A stretch of 64,000 bases of DNA from Plicaturopsis crispa FD-325 SS-3 (Eukaryota > Basidiomycota > Agaricomycetes > Amylocorticiales > Amylocorticiaceae). The stretch covers positions 1,638,084-1,702,083 of the forward strand of contig KN832561.1 of NCBI GenBank assembly GCA_000827205.1, given 5' to 3'. Of this stretch, positions 24,536 through 36,068 are shown piece after piece. The notes below the pieces were generated by a model. It searched no databases and had not been told where the DNA came from. It saw only the letters and a list, made by a program, of their open reading frames with translations. A program made the translations under genes and the position numbers. Position 1 is the stretch's first letter, and each line of letters opens with the position of its first letter.

Positions 24536-24934
24536 ATAGGGCTGGTAATGGGGAACGTCTTTGAGACATCTCTGGTAGCATATCGTACAAAGAGCGGCGT
24601 ACCTGATAATCGTAGCTCAATGAGCGTATAATGCGTATTTTCGAAATGCTGCGTCGTTGATGGCTAAAATGCAGATGAACTCTAGGGGCGCCTTTCAAAC
24701 GAACAAACAGCTGTTATTGACGAATAAACGGTACGATCTACCACACAACATAAATGATGACCCTGTTCCTCGATACACCACACCTAGAAAAACTGATGCA
24801 CAGAAAATGAGAAAAGCCCGGGCAATCGTGATGAAGGGGACTTACTTCTGAGATGCTATCCTTACCACCGGGACCCTGCCTGACCCTAGTATACTGTGTC
24901 AGATGTGTGTAATCGTGGTGGGCATGTAATAGAC
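24536..24934. other. Convergent intergenic region
   Basis: 399 bp between the 3' ends of the SAP gene and the minus-strand hypothetical gene. AT-richer than its surroundings; no gene seen. Confidence 0.5.
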
Positions 24935-25884
24935 CTACCTGCGAGTAGGCTTAAACTCTTCGGGTTCCGCATCCCACAAGCTTCCAAGACTGCTTGGACC
25001 ACCCGGGGTCGTCCTCACACGTCTGTAGATACATCGTCATGCTGCCGCCGTAGAAAGAAACGAGAAATTCTAACCTGCTTGGCTTCTCGCCTCCGGAACT
25101 GTCCGGCGAAGATGCCTCGGGCGCCCTGGTTTGGGCAGGCTCCTCGACAGGCGCAGTGGGGGGCTGGACAGAGTGGTAAGACACATTCTATTCCAGAGAC
25201 TGACATGCACATACTGGGGGAGCGGTAGCCAGCGCGTCGTCGTCGGCTTCAAAGAATATTTCATTCGTCGACGACTTGAACACTCCAGAACCGGCTGCAG
25301 TGTGGCCACGAGGTCAGCCATGACTGTAATAGTGCTTCGGAGCTGAGATGCATGAATTGACCTGAAGAGAGCGTGGGGGACGTAGTTGCCGCCGCGGGAG
25401 TGGGTGCAGGTGCAGCCGCAGCAGTCGACAGCTTTCCGAATTGCGCGTAGCCTGTGTGGCGGTGTGACGGGTTGAGTGGGCGCGTAGCCATGACTGAACG
25501 ACGCGCTACTCACGCGGAAGCTTCGAGATATTGGAGAAGTTGGTGTCAACGGTGGTTCCGGTATACCTGGATGATGAAGCGCGTGGGTGTCAGTGGGTCA
25601 GGCGAAAATGGCGCGTCGTTGGTATAGCTTACTTGAGGAACTCGATCAGCTGGCGCTTCGTGAAGACGATACGCGTAGAGTCCCAGTCTAGCATTCCTGT
25701 TCTCACAGAGCCCATTTAGCGTCTATTCGATAACAAAACAGACATTATCATGCTCACCGAGGTTGGCCCCCCAATCCCTCTCTTTCGCGGGGTCCATGAT
25801 ATCGGAGGGTGTGAAACTGTGAAAGCAACGGTCATTTTACGAATTCAAGATTCTGGGACAGATATGGGCATACGTTGACGACAT
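24935..25884 (-). CDS. Hypothetical acidic protein
   Basis: Not recognised. Splicing by eye from the ATG at 25884 gives 'MSSTFTPSDIMDPAKERDWG', then 'MLDWDSTRIVFTKRQLIEFL', 'YTGTTVDTNFSNISKLP', an Ala/Pro-rich stretch, 'STNEIFFEADDDALATAP', and a tail that may end 'SLWDAEPEEFKPTRR' at the TAG near 24937-24935. Exon junctions through 25400 are consistent with GT-AG introns; the last third is uncertain, because two frames compete near 24990-25060. The conserved-looking N-terminal 55 residues contrast with the low-complexity rest, as in small adaptor proteins. It starts 464 bp from COQ7, divergently. Confidence 0.5.
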
Positions 25885-26348
25885 TCTTTAGACAGATCTG
25901 GGCGATACAGCAGATTCACAGTAGTAAAAACACGAGTACGAGATGGTAAAAGACAAAGGATGGCAAGCGCTGTAGTCAAGGAAAGGGAACCGTACAGATC
26001 CCGTCACGCGGCGGCGCGAACTGTGGCGCGCTGCATTGGCCCCTGTTGGCTCTTCCGTCTCAACCGCGTACTCGACCTGCACGGTCTATCCATTAGCTGC
26101 GTCGTATAAATCTAGGTATACGCGCGAACAACGTTCACGTTTGGTAGTGAGCGCTGAGCGCGTAGTAGGTGTTTCCGTTCAAGCGACCAAGTCGCGGTAG
26201 GGGCACCGATACCGGTGAGTGGATGTTCTGTCATTTGTTCGTTACTTTCCTAACAATGCTCTACGTACGCGACATAATATCAGGCTGTCATTGCCAGCAT
26301 TCGACGCACTGCACAGATTATCATTATCTTCGAATTTACTTCGCTAGA
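25885..26348. promoter_or_regulatory. Divergent upstream region, hypothetical gene and COQ7
   Basis: 464 bp between oppositely directed start codons, presumably holding both promoters and 5' UTRs. No specific element identified. Confidence 0.45.
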
Positions 26349-27160
26349 ATGGGATCCTATCTCGTCTCGACCACTCGCAGAGTTTTATCACCGTCAGTGC
26401 GCAGACGGGGATGCATCGCACATGCACACAGTCAAGCGTCATCTATATACATGGACCCAGCCAAATCCCAAGATGCCTCCGTATCGACCACGCCGAATGA
26501 GATACGCCCCGAAGTCCGAAGCGCCCTTGAAAGTGGACTCCGGGTCGACCAGGCCGGCGAAGTTGCTGCAAACTGGATTTACAAGGGCCAGCTAGCTGTG
26601 TTAGGGCGAGATCCGGTCGCTGGTCCCCTCATTCAGGTTAGCGTCGTGTAGGCTGACAGGCGGCTTGCCCATGCTAATTAGGTTGGTCACTACGCAGGAG
26701 ATGTGGGACCAGGAGAAAAAGCATCTGTTCGTTATGAACAAATTGCAGGTACAGCACCGGATACGACCTACGATTCTGGTGGACGTCGCGAAAGCGGCTG
26801 GTTTCGGACTGGGTGCTGTCACTGCGCTCATGGGCAAGGAGGCGGCCATGGCGTGCACCGAAGCTGTCGAGACAGTGATAGGGGAGCATTATGATGAGTG
26901 AGTCCGACGACTTTCCCTCTAGTCAATACCGCTCAAGCATATTGTCTTTCAGTCAATTGAAGGAATTCGAAGCGTTGCCTGCAAGTCATCCGAGTGTCCC
27001 GCTGCTAAAGAGCATTGTGACAGAGTTCCGAGACGACGAACTGGAGCATCTCGACACGGCAGTAGAGCATTACTCTCAGAGAGCGCCGGCGCATGCCCTT
27101 CTCAGTACCATCATAGGAGGAGGGTGTAAAGTAGCTATAGAGCTTTGCAAACGGTTCTAG
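26349..27160 (+). CDS. COQ7: 5-demethoxyubiquinone hydroxylase Coq7, mitochondrial
   Basis: Three exons: 26349-26636, 26698-26897 and 26953-27160; 696 nt, 231 residues. The first 35 residues are basic and lack acids ('MGSYLVSTTRRVLSPSVRRR'), a mitochondrial presequence. The diiron hydroxylase core follows with its Glu and ExxH ligands: Glu in 'RVDQAGEVAANWIY', 'EMWDQEKKH', Glu in 'CTEAVETVIGEHYDD', and 'DDELEHLD' near the end. Coq7 adds the C6 hydroxyl in the penultimate step of ubiquinone synthesis, on the matrix face of the inner membrane. Length and motifs fit the family. The start was chosen to include the presequence; a Met also lies at about residue 35. Confidence 0.94.
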
Positions 27161-27903
27161 ACTGCATATATTGCTGGTGCGGCATGAGAAAGCGGGATAT
27201 GCGGTCGATGCCGCTCACAGGCGTACGAAATGAAGGCGTTTCTAAGACCAAGGAAGCCTTGAAGAGCTCGCAATGCGTCGGATAATTATTTGGTTCAGAA
27301 TGGCAATCTATTCGGAGGCAGGCTTGCTAGCAAGTGATTCTCCCTTCAGCGCGCCTCTCCAGTTCCACTTTCGCTGTACAACACGGGCATATGAGTGGGG
27401 ACTACGAGGTCAGGCACTTATGGACGCACGTCGTTAGAGCTTGCTATCAAGTAGAAGGCTCCGGGAACGATGAACACGCCGCACATCGTCACCCAAGTTG
27501 TCCGCGAGGTGAACCGGAAGTGCCGGAACACGTCCTCGCGCTAGTGTTTGCAGGCAGTTGAGCAGCTGTTCCTAAGTGCCAGAGGCATGCAACGCACCAT
27601 GATATTCCACCGTTCGATTGCGGGGTCATGCTGCGTGAATGGAAGTTATGGTCAACTTGGCACCGTGAGTCAGGATGCTACACAAAACGCACTTTGACAT
27701 AGCCTGGAACGCAAAGCACGGTCAGCCGACGAAACCTTCACAGCTAGACAGATACATACCGTGAGCCATGGTTGCTGAATCTGAGGAAAGCGAAGGCAGG
27801 GAACGGCGAGTCGCGGTGAAGAGGAAATTGTTTGTGCAGTGTTTGGTCATACTAGTACACGTCTTTGCTTTCCTACCACCATCTCCCTCACCGCACAGCG
27901 CTA
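27161..27903. other. Intergenic, no gene seen
   Basis: 743 bp between COQ7 and the RBM5-like gene, containing the latter's promoter. No supported feature. Confidence 0.55.
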
Positions 27904-30844
27904 TGGCTTACAATAACCGAGATTGGGATAGAGGAAAGGAGTCTTGGGATAACACTGGTGCTTGGAATGATCCTACAGCATGGAACAATAACGCAGGTGG
28001 CAAGGGGAATGCTCGAGGGAGGGAAGAGGACTACCAAAGCGAAGGGAAACGGAGAAAATTCAATGATGGCGTACGCCAGCTTTCACGACATTTGTCTCTT
28101 CAACTCACCATTTTTTGACAGGGCTACGACCCAACGCATCCATACTACGACGAAACTGTGAGCTGGGACACCGCAGGCTACGGCTACCAGCAGCAGGCAG
28201 ACTATGCGCAAGATTTTTCACAACGCGACAATCAATCTCAACAACGAGGATTCCAAGCCAAGAAGCGGCTGATGCCCAGCGAGCCCAGTCCTCATGTTAT
28301 TTTCTTAGGGCTGGATCCAGACTTCACCGAGGCGGATGTCTGTCGACGTTCACGTTTCTTGCCATGACACCTTCACTGAAACCGGCCTCCCACCACAGCT
28401 CCAGGGATACCTCGCGAACAACGGCTGCAGCATCGAAACCGTGACCATCATCCGAGAGAGATCAACAGGCACTTGCCCATTCGTATCTGAGTCTGCACAT
28501 GCATTAACGTTTCCTCTGCCGTCGGATTTTTGAAGGTGCTTCCAAAGGCTTCGGATTCGCCCAATTTGCGACCGTAGAACATGCCCGCGCATTCGTGGAC
28601 CCGATGTTTCCTTTCATCCAAGTACCACCCCCGGCTTCTCATGGCGCATCGGCGACCGCCGCCTTCTACAAGGCGATTGAGACTGGTACCCCGCATAATG
28701 GACGCAGGATCAAGATCGACTACTCCCAGAGCGCGACGCCGCACGACAAGGGGCGTCCAAATCGACCCAATATGAACGATGGTACACGTGATATTGGCAA
28801 CTCGCAGACATGCTTGTTGCTGTTCCGTGGGCTCGATCCCTTGTCAGGGCCACAGGCTATCACCCAGGCAATGAAGAGCTCATCGGGGCCTGGGAAGGAA
28901 GGCGCGAAAGGCATGAAGCGGATTCTTCTCATCAAGGACAAAGTCACATTGGCAAGTTTTGGCTTTGCGTTCGTGGAGTTTGTAGACGCGCAGGTGAGCC
29001 CATGTGTGCATAGCTGACACTGTAGTCTACTATAACTTTTTTCTGCTCAGTCTGCAGCGGCCGTGCTAGCAGCAACAATGTCTCCTCAAATTCATCCCTC
29101 CGGTTTCCGGATCTCTGATCGGCCAGTCGCTGCGTCTTTTGCCCATCCGTACTCCTTCCAACCAGTCACGGACTACATGCTCCGCGATGAAGCTTCTATT
29201 CCGTCCTCGATAGGATTGGGGGGCGCCGAGGGCGGATGGGTCCGGTACTGGGACGAGAGCTCTACTCTAGCTATGCAAGAATTTCAGGTCGAAACACCAT
29301 CCCAGCCCTCGGCATCGTCTGCACCGCTCAAGAAAGAGAAGAAGAAGAAGGGTTTGCAATACGTTGTCATTTGTTTCGAACTGCCGTTGACATCATCAAT
29401 CTCTAGATACGGTAGCTCACATACAGCATGTCGCCCCCGCGGAGGCTTCTGTGCTGCCTCTATCGAATAAACCAGTGACCCTCAGTCTAAATAAAGGTGG
29501 TATCGCTACGAAAGGAGGTCAGCTATTTATGAGCAACGTGTTATTCACGATATCTGATCAAGCGAACGTCTTGAACGCAACAGCCAAAGCCGCCGCGCCT
29601 CTTTCACTCGGGTTCTCCATGAACGATGATGGGAATGCTTCTGATGTCTCGCATGACGAAGGCGACCCGTCAACATCGACGAGCGGTCCGAAGCGTTCGT
29701 ACATCGTACTCTTGGATTGCATGTCGCTCTTGCTGAAACGCTTTTATTAGTCAATACAGGAAAGAAAGTGGCTCCTTTAATAGCTAGTCAGAAGGTACGG
29801 CTGAGATACTGAGGCTATAGCATTGAGCTCATGCGTTTATTTGGCTAGACGGTGAAAAATATTACCAAGTGGAACCAAGTTCAAGAAGAGTTGAAGGGTG
29901 GCGCGGAGCCTCCAGCTCCCCAAGTTCTGGTGACTGATATTTTCCAGCACTCTATGATGAGACTCTCGTTGCGTGCCCATTCTCATGTCTTTTGGCACGA
30001 ATCCAGGCAACTCCCGCTGTGGCGCCTAAGCCGGTCGCTGCATCTGTTTCTGTCCCACCCGCTAAAGCTGCAACGCCGGTTCCAGTGGAAACTGAATTCG
30101 AGTTCTCCGACACGAACGCGAAGACGTGCTTACTGTGTGCTCGGCAGTTCAAGTCCTTGGACCAGCTGAAGCGACATAACACGGAATCTGATCTACATAA
30201 GGCTCGCTTTCCTCAATATCTATGCTGCACCTGCTTCCAAACCGGTCTAACCTGCTGTCTGTTTTGTGCCCTCTTGCATTGGCGGTTTACAGAAGAACTT
30301 CAAGGACGCGGCTCTACGGGACGTTGCGCGGCAGAAGGCAGTTGCAGCACGGCAGGGGGCCGCTGTTAAATCGGCCGACCAGCCAAAGTACCGTGACCGT
30401 GCGTCGGAGCGACGTGTCATGCACAATCAACCAGAGGCGCCACTTCCCGCAGAAAAAGATAAGCCAGTCAAGAAACGGCATGCCGAGGGTCCACCGCCAC
30501 CACCTTCTCCGCCGCCGCCGCCCCTTCATCCTGCTCAAGACCAGAGCAACGTCGGCAACAAACTGCTGAAAATGATGGGGTGGACGGAAGGCACGGGCCT
30601 TGGCACGAGCGGTGACGGGCGTGTCGAGCCGATGTTTGTGTCCATAGCTTCTGATTTTGCGCGTTCCAGTGCTGACTTGCTACATCCCGAAGTCAAACAG
30701 CTATATATGCCCAAGGTGCCGGCTTGGGTGCCAGCAAAGGGAAAGAGGTTGGCAAATATGCTGACGGATATGCGGGCTACGCAGAGTCAGCCCGGGACGC
30801 GGTGAGTGCTGTTGTTGATCGCGAACAAAGAACAGTATCTTTGA
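27904..30844 (+). CDS. RBM5/RBM10-like splicing factor
   Basis: About a dozen exons from the ATG at 27904. Domain order: an Asn/Gly/Tyr-rich start ('AYNNRDWDRGKESWDNTGAW'); RRM1 ('HVIFLGLDPDFTEADLQGYL', RNP1 'SKGFGFAQF'); RRM2 ('TCLLLFRGLDPLSGPQAI', 'FGFAFVEF'); a low-complexity middle; a C2H2 finger ('CLLCARQFKSLDQLKRHNTE'); a Pro run; and a G-patch ('NVGNKLLKMMGWTEGTGLG', 'GLGASKGKEVGKYADGYAGY'). This is the RBM5/RBM10 order; these proteins join the early spliceosome and affect splice-site choice. I could not find an OCRE repeat. The RRM1 exon seems to end at a GC donor (28469). The 3' end is uncertain: reading to the stop at 30844 needs one more intron. Confidence 0.85.
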
Positions 30845-31074
30845 AGGACGCTTGCTTAGTTTTGGCGTACTGGACAGGCTCGGGAACGCTATGCCAGCTG
30901 AATCCACACACTGGTTTCTGTGCCTGTAAACATATTGTGATGACCTCGTCCTATGTTTGTGGACGAACTCTTTGGATAATAATAAACGTATATGCTATAA
31001 TATCGGTGCGGTAGTCATTGTGTGTCCAACAGAACGAGGGAGGTTTGGTAATGAATGGAGTGACTGCTAGGACC

Positions 31075-32211
31075 TTAGAACGCAGCGATGCCAACAAGGG
31101 CGACCACGATGCAGAACATCGGCGTCATCGCAAAAGCGGGGCCAATGCTCATAGCGCCATTCGTCTTCTCGGAGGACGAGCTAGAGGCTGTACTGGAGCT
31201 GGCGGAGGATGCGAGTGTCGAGGTTACGACAGCGGATGTCGGGGACGCACTGGCGCTGGCGGTTCCGACCTCGACGGTGAAGTATGTAGCCTGAATGACA
31301 CAATATATAAGAAACAGCGACCTGCGGGGGAAATAGGATAACCTACCGCGACAAGAGGGCCGAGGTTGCTCGTCTGATGTCCCGTCAGCATTTATACAGC
31401 TACAATTACCATGCATATAGTGCGAACCTTGACGTAGTCGGCCAGGCTAAACGTGGAGACCGGGACACCTGCCTGGCTCAAGTTGGCGGGCGGGCTGAAA
31501 GTCGAGGGCTGCTGGTAAAGCATAACCACATAGCTGTCATACTGTTCAAGATCAAGCCAGTGCAACTAAAAACCAAAGCATACCGGTGAGCACCGCTGCT
31601 TGGCGCGGGAGCAGGCCCGGCGTATGCAGTAATAGCCACGCCTCCTCCAACGGAAAAATTCGAACCTAATATGATACTTGGGTATTTCAGTCAAGGTGCG
31701 GAGGTGCTACGTTCATACCGGAGACGGTGGCGCCGTTAACGAGCCAGTGGCGGGTCTGGCCCTTGCTTTCGTCGGTGCCGACTACATCTGCGTCTGCCAT
31801 GACGATCGTGAAGTTGCCATCGGTGGAGACCGACGAGTTTGCACTAAGCCGTGAGATAAAAATGAGAACGCGTGCGCATAAGGTGAAGGGCAGGACTTAC
31901 GCCAGCAGAGAGAGGTTCGGAGTCGGCTTGACCTCTGTGAACAATATTCAACATGTAATTCAAGGTGCATAAGGAAGTTACCGACGGTCTTGGGAGAGCG
32001 CCGCGCCTGGCGACACGTCTCCTACACCTGTGAACGCTAGGTCCAGTACCCCAGTAGGGCTGAAGGTTGGGAGCAGCGAGGGCACAATGCCGGCGTTGGT
32101 GAAATGCGCCTGGATGGCTTCAACCTGGATGTCGACGGGCGCGGTGCTGTTCTGCGCGGCGACAATGGGCACTAAAGAGACCGAGAGGGCGAGGAGGAGC
32201 GACGAGTGCAT
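31075..32211 (-). CDS. Secreted PEBP-like protein, probably GPI-anchored
   Basis: About five exons from ATG at 32211. A clear signal peptide opens the protein ('MHSSLLLALSVSLVPIVAAQ'), then the phosphatidylethanolamine-binding fold: 'FSPTGVLDLAF', 'NFTIVMADADVVG', 'TRHWLVNG', 'YAGPAPAPSSGAHRYVVMLY'. These match the ligand-site signatures DPDxP-like, HW.V and GPxPPxGxHRY of the PEBP/TFS1 family. The C-terminal 75 residues are Ser/Thr/Ala-rich and end in a hydrophobic tail ('IGPAFAMTPMFCIVVALVGI'), typical of a GPI-anchor signal. Several N-glycosylation sequons (NST, NFT, NLS) agree with secretion. Cytosolic PEBPs inhibit proteases or kinases; the role of a wall-exposed version is unknown. Confidence 0.85.
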
Positions 32212-33281
32212 TATGGCTGGAACTAGCCTACGTTCAGACGCGGGGGGCTTGTCGATAGGTCGATTTTGAATCGGAGCTTAAACAGCTTGTGATCGAATTG
32301 TAACCATTTCGTGACTTGGCTACATCTGAGTTTGAATTATCACTAAATTTTTGAAGCCTTGTCTACGAATTTTTACTGATTTCGATTGACGCGCCGTTGG
32401 TTATACGGAGTCGACGTTCTGTCGACGACGACGAATTGTTGGACTCTACACACACTCCTCCTATGTTTCTCGCGCTGGACCTCCTCTAATGGCATCCTAC
32501 CGATTTCCTACCAAAATCGTCACCGCCATCTAGCCGCATCCTATCGTGTGCTTGCATCACACCATTTTTCGGCTTGCCCATTCTCGCATTCCTCGCACAG
32601 GTACGTTTACGGATCGGGCAGCGCGGAATGAGTAGACCGCTTGCATTTTACCGTGGCGCAATCGTTCGCTGAATCGCTTTAAGCCAGCGCGTCGAGGCTA
32701 GCGTCCATAATACAACGGTACGATGATTCAGCTCATTCACTACAGATCCACGTTAATACTTTTGTCATAATGCTTCGTACTTGCATCTGAAGCCTTCCGC
32801 GAGTCTTTCATAGTATTTCAAGGTCGGTGTTCGGGATACATATCGTACTTATAGCCTGGCAGGAGTCAGAAGTCATCGTTTTCGAGAACAAAGCATACTG
32901 AGGCTGCTTTTCAACCGCTAAAAGCGTACGAAACTAGGTATATATGTAGTCATGATATGTTGTTTGTGATTAGAAGCGAATACAATGTTTTCAGCCCTGG
33001 AATGAGTGCTACAACCTCGTGTAGAGGACTACGACGAGGACGCGACGAGGACGCGTTCGGTAGCACACGTGATATGCCGAGCGTCGGCTGATGGACCTAT
33101 TGACAAGACCCCCCTTATAGAAAGCAGACGTCAGACAAGAATATCCGAGCCCGTGAGGTTGAATGAATTGTCTCTCGTCTGCAAAAGGAGACTAGCTGGA
33201 ACGAGCGTCGTTTTCTGAACTTTGCAAATCGTGAAACGGAGAGAAATAAAGGAGATGGGGGTTTGGGAGCAAGAGCAGTCG
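32212..33281. other. Upstream of the PEBP gene, no gene seen
   Basis: About 1.07 kb between the PEBP start codon and a TIR element. AT-richer than flanking genes. Short open frames carry no recognisable domain. Confidence 0.55.
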
Positions 33282-33308
33282 CCATACTATCATGGGTCCA
33301 GTGTTGGA
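33282..33308 (+). repeat. Left terminal inverted repeat
   Basis: 27 bases, exactly complementary to 33912-33938 read in reverse. Confidence 0.85.
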
Positions 33309-33329
33309 GAATTTTCCAACACTGGACCC
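33294..33329. repeat. Perfect 15-bp hairpin at the left end
   Basis: Arms GGGTCCAGTGTTGGA (33294-33308) and TCCAACACTGGACCC (33315-33329) are exact reverse complements around a 6-base loop. The hairpin places a second, inward copy of the TIR core next to the terminal one. Confidence 0.85.
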
Positions 33330-33911
33330 CCCTCGTTGCACGCTCAATTCCTCATCTTTTCCCTTGATTCTTTTTTGTCCCAAGGCCTCTCAATAGCCCT
33401 GAATACAGCTGTGAAGTCCGATTTTTAAAATACAGAGTCTGTAGATGGTGAAAAATCAAACAGTGCGAAATTTGAGCAGTTTCTGTCATAAATGCTCCCG
33501 GGAACCTTCCGCTGTCGATATTTCGCCGGGAAAAAATCGCAGCATAAGAATGTATGTAGTACGAGTGCCCACATGGTTTTCCGAGCGCTGTACATCGCAT
33601 TCTGCTTGTTGTGGACGCGAAACCGCTATAGAGCGTTACATTTCGGCGCCACAACGTGACAGTTTAAACTCCGCTGAGCGTGGAGATTCACCAAGGCTCG
33701 CCCTCGGCAGCCCATCAAAAGCGTGACAGTCCGTGACAAAATTGTCCAACACTGGGTCCCTTTCGTTTGCCCATCCGCAGACGCTTTGCTCAACATTTTC
33801 ACTTCGAAAAAATCGGAACCACGAAGCTTAGATGGTATACTTGCGAGTACAAAAAAAACGGTGAGGAAAGGAGCTGTTGTTGAAGAGGGAAAAAAAGATT
33901 CGCCCAGATTT

Positions 33912-33938
33912 TCCAACACTGGACCCATGATAGTATGG
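33912..33938 (-). repeat. Right terminal inverted repeat
   Basis: Reverse complement of the left repeat over all 27 bases; beyond it the sequences differ. Confidence 0.85.
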
Positions 33939-34144
33939 TTTGAATTTATGCCAAGATTCGCCGTGGACGGGCGGCTTTCAAGCTTCGCCGTGGTGCACTG
34001 CATTGCATTTAACTGAAATATCGCAAAATGCGCAATATTATACGACGGAGGCAGGCATCATTACACGTATATACAGGAGCCCAGCGAGACTCGTTTCAAG
34101 ATAATGAGAGTCGGTGTCAAGATTGCTGGAAAACGTCTGGTCAA

Positions 34145-35463
34145 TCAGACATGCCCGCTTGGACCCACACCCCCAGCCTCAGCACGACCAAGCGCCCCGC
34201 CACCTCCACCGCCTCTGTAGCCCAAACCGCTATTGGCTCCACCACCGTTCGTGCCACTGAAGAGCACAGTCGCGTCCCCGGGTGCACCGACGAACGCTTC
34301 TCCACCACCACGTCCCCAGCCACCTTCGCGAGTCACGGGAAGGGTCGACGACAGATACTCGGCACCAGGCTGATAGGTGAAGAAGGGCCCTGCATTGGAA
34401 AAGGGTAGGAAAGGCGTGCGATGGAAGAGGGAGGTTGCACGCGGAAGGAGCAGGTGATTGAAGCGGAAGTCGTACACGGCAGCGAACGTTTGGCGGAAGG
34501 CGACGAGGGCGCACGCGGTGCCGATGATTGCGCCTGCCACGACATCGTACCAATTGTGGTCTATAGAGATTATGAATCAGTAAGGGCATACCAAACATGC
34601 ATCTTGACCACGTACATTCATCGATCGTCAACGCGCCCGCGATGAGCGTTGCACCGAGGATGGGGCAGAACATGAGGATCATCTTCCAGTAAGCAGGGTT
34701 GTGCGCGCTCATGACCTTCAGTTGCGCGTTGAAGTACAGTGCGAGGTATACGAGGCCCGCGAAGGCTGCCGTGGAATGGCCCGACGGGAAGGACTCGAGT
34801 GAATCGTTGATCTGCTTTGTGTCGCCGGTGCACACACTGCGGTCATACATAAGGTTCCCAAAACCAATGCCAGATGGCGCTTGGCCTTGAGGGATGTTTG
34901 GCTTACAGGCCGCGTAGAAATGCGGACGGAGGCCACCGATGAGCCATTTCAGCCACACCTGCACGTCGACATATTTCAGTACTTGGTTACCTACAAGCTT
35001 AACCCAGAACAGACGAGCCTGGAAGACTGCGGCAGTAATCAATCCCTTGAGAAGACCCATGGTTGTGGTGAGGAGGTCGTCCATACTCCTCCTACGGATT
35101 TGGAACAGGACAAAGAAAACAAAAGGCGCGAGGAACGCGATGAGTGCGGCGAGCCAGATGGGAACGACCTCTTTGCGAAACGGATATGCGAACTGAGGGT
35201 ATACTACTTGGCCGTTCTCAAAATACAATGGGAAGGACCGACTCGGTGCAGGAGCTGTTTGAGCATATGCATAAGGACATTGTCGAAGACGAGAAAATTC
35301 GTTACTTACGCGCTTCGTAGATACCCAAGCCCAGGGCGCCCATGAGCGCCATTGTGATCAGATCGACACCATGGAGTCTTATCCACGCGCCAAACGCGAA
35401 CGGTGCAGAACCAGGGCGGTTCGCGTTGTTCACGTTGACGTTATTCTTTGTCTCGTTGACCAT
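34145..35463 (-). CDS. PAP2-type lipid phosphate phosphatase
   Basis: Three exons, with introns near 35309-35258 and 34614-34567. The start at 35463 ('MVNETKNNVNVN') is preferred; an in-frame Met at 35508 would add 15 hydrophobic residues. Several membrane helices are visible ('VDLITMALMGALGLGIY', 'IWLAALIAFLAPFVFFVLF'). The three PAP2 phosphatase motifs are present: 'KWLIGGLRPHF', 'SFPSGHSTAAF' and 'DEYHNWYDVVAG', with the catalytic His and the His/Asp pair. Members such as yeast Dpp1 and Lpp1 dephosphorylate diacylglycerol pyrophosphate and phosphatidate at vacuole or Golgi membranes. The C-terminus is a Gly-rich tail facing the cytosol. Confidence 0.9.
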
Positions 35464-35660
35464 AGCGATTTCGTGGGGCAAAAGGAGGGCAAGCAGCACG
35501 GGGGACACGAGGAAGACAACTCAACATCTTATACTTCATTTTTTTACAGTTGCGACGTCACAAAATCAACCAAAATCGAGCAAGTGACATCAGGGCCTCG
35601 TTGCGGCGGGTCCTTTTCCTAACCTGACGCCGTGGCTCAGCGGTTAGCGTCGTGCGGCTG

Positions 35661-36068
35661 TCATTCATGCTGTTTGCACTCACGGTCTGCTTCCGATTCC
35701 GATTCCGACACAGTGTCGCTCGGCCATCGCAAGTGTTCTCTCTGCTGTCTGCGCGGTTTCTTGGCTGGCGTGGGCGGCGTTATCGTGAAGACGACAGCGC
35801 ATCGCGAGGGCTTGTACAGCTCGGACATGGACACGCGGCGAGGGCTGGACGCATCGGCGTAGGGAGAGGTCTCGACGTCAGGGATGCGCGGTGCATTGTA
35901 TCGTGTCTTTTTATTGCGTAGGTATGCCAGGCCCGCGATGGATAGGAGTGTCATGATTACGATTAGGACAAAGGCGACCAAGATGCCAGTAACTACGCGG
36001 GCATATGAGTCGGTCAATCGCGCAAAAGAGGCTTGCATATGCTCACGGAGGGCAAACGAGTGTGTCAT
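35661..36068 (-). CDS. Small single-pass membrane protein
   Basis: Single exon of 135 residues, not recognised. One strong transmembrane helix lies at about residues 25-50 ('VVTGILVAFVLIVIMTLLSI'), followed at once by basic 'RNKKTR', which places the longer C-terminal part in the cytosol by the positive-inside rule. That part is Pro/Ser-rich with 'SMSELYKP' and an acidic end ('SESESEADRE'). No signal peptide precedes the helix. It lies between PAP2 (also minus strand) and the divergent formin. Codon use resembles real genes, but there is no homology evidence from sequence alone. Confidence 0.5.
   Translation of the reverse strand: MTHSFALREHMQASFARLTDSYARVVTGILVAFVLIVIMTLLSIAGLAYLRNKKTRYNAPRIPDVETSPYADASSPRRVSMSELYKPSRCAVVFTITPPTPAKKPRRQQREHLRWPSDTVSESESEADRECKQHE

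Larger units (their letters stand above)
33282..33938. mobile_element. MITE-like non-autonomous DNA transposon
   Basis: A 657-bp segment flanked by perfect 27-bp terminal inverted repeats (33282-33308 and 33912-33938). The left repeat reads CCATACTATCATGGGTCC and ends GTGTTGGA; the right is its exact reverse complement. Just inside the left end the last 15 bases of the repeat are mirrored (33315-33329), and a slightly changed copy lies at 33745-33760. Internal open frames up to about 97 codons show no transposase. I see no clear target-site duplication, so the superfamily is left open. Perfect TIRs suggest recent movement. Confidence 0.75.

Noticed and set aside
33445-34016. Two open frames of about 95 codons inside and across the TIR element
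   Set aside because: The second reads through the TIR itself and neither shows transposase motifs.
35626-35700. tRNA-like start GCCGTGGCTCAGCGGTTAG with a good A box
   Set aside because: No matching acceptor strand and no proper T arm or B box within tRNA distance; it also overlaps the 3' end of the small membrane protein.
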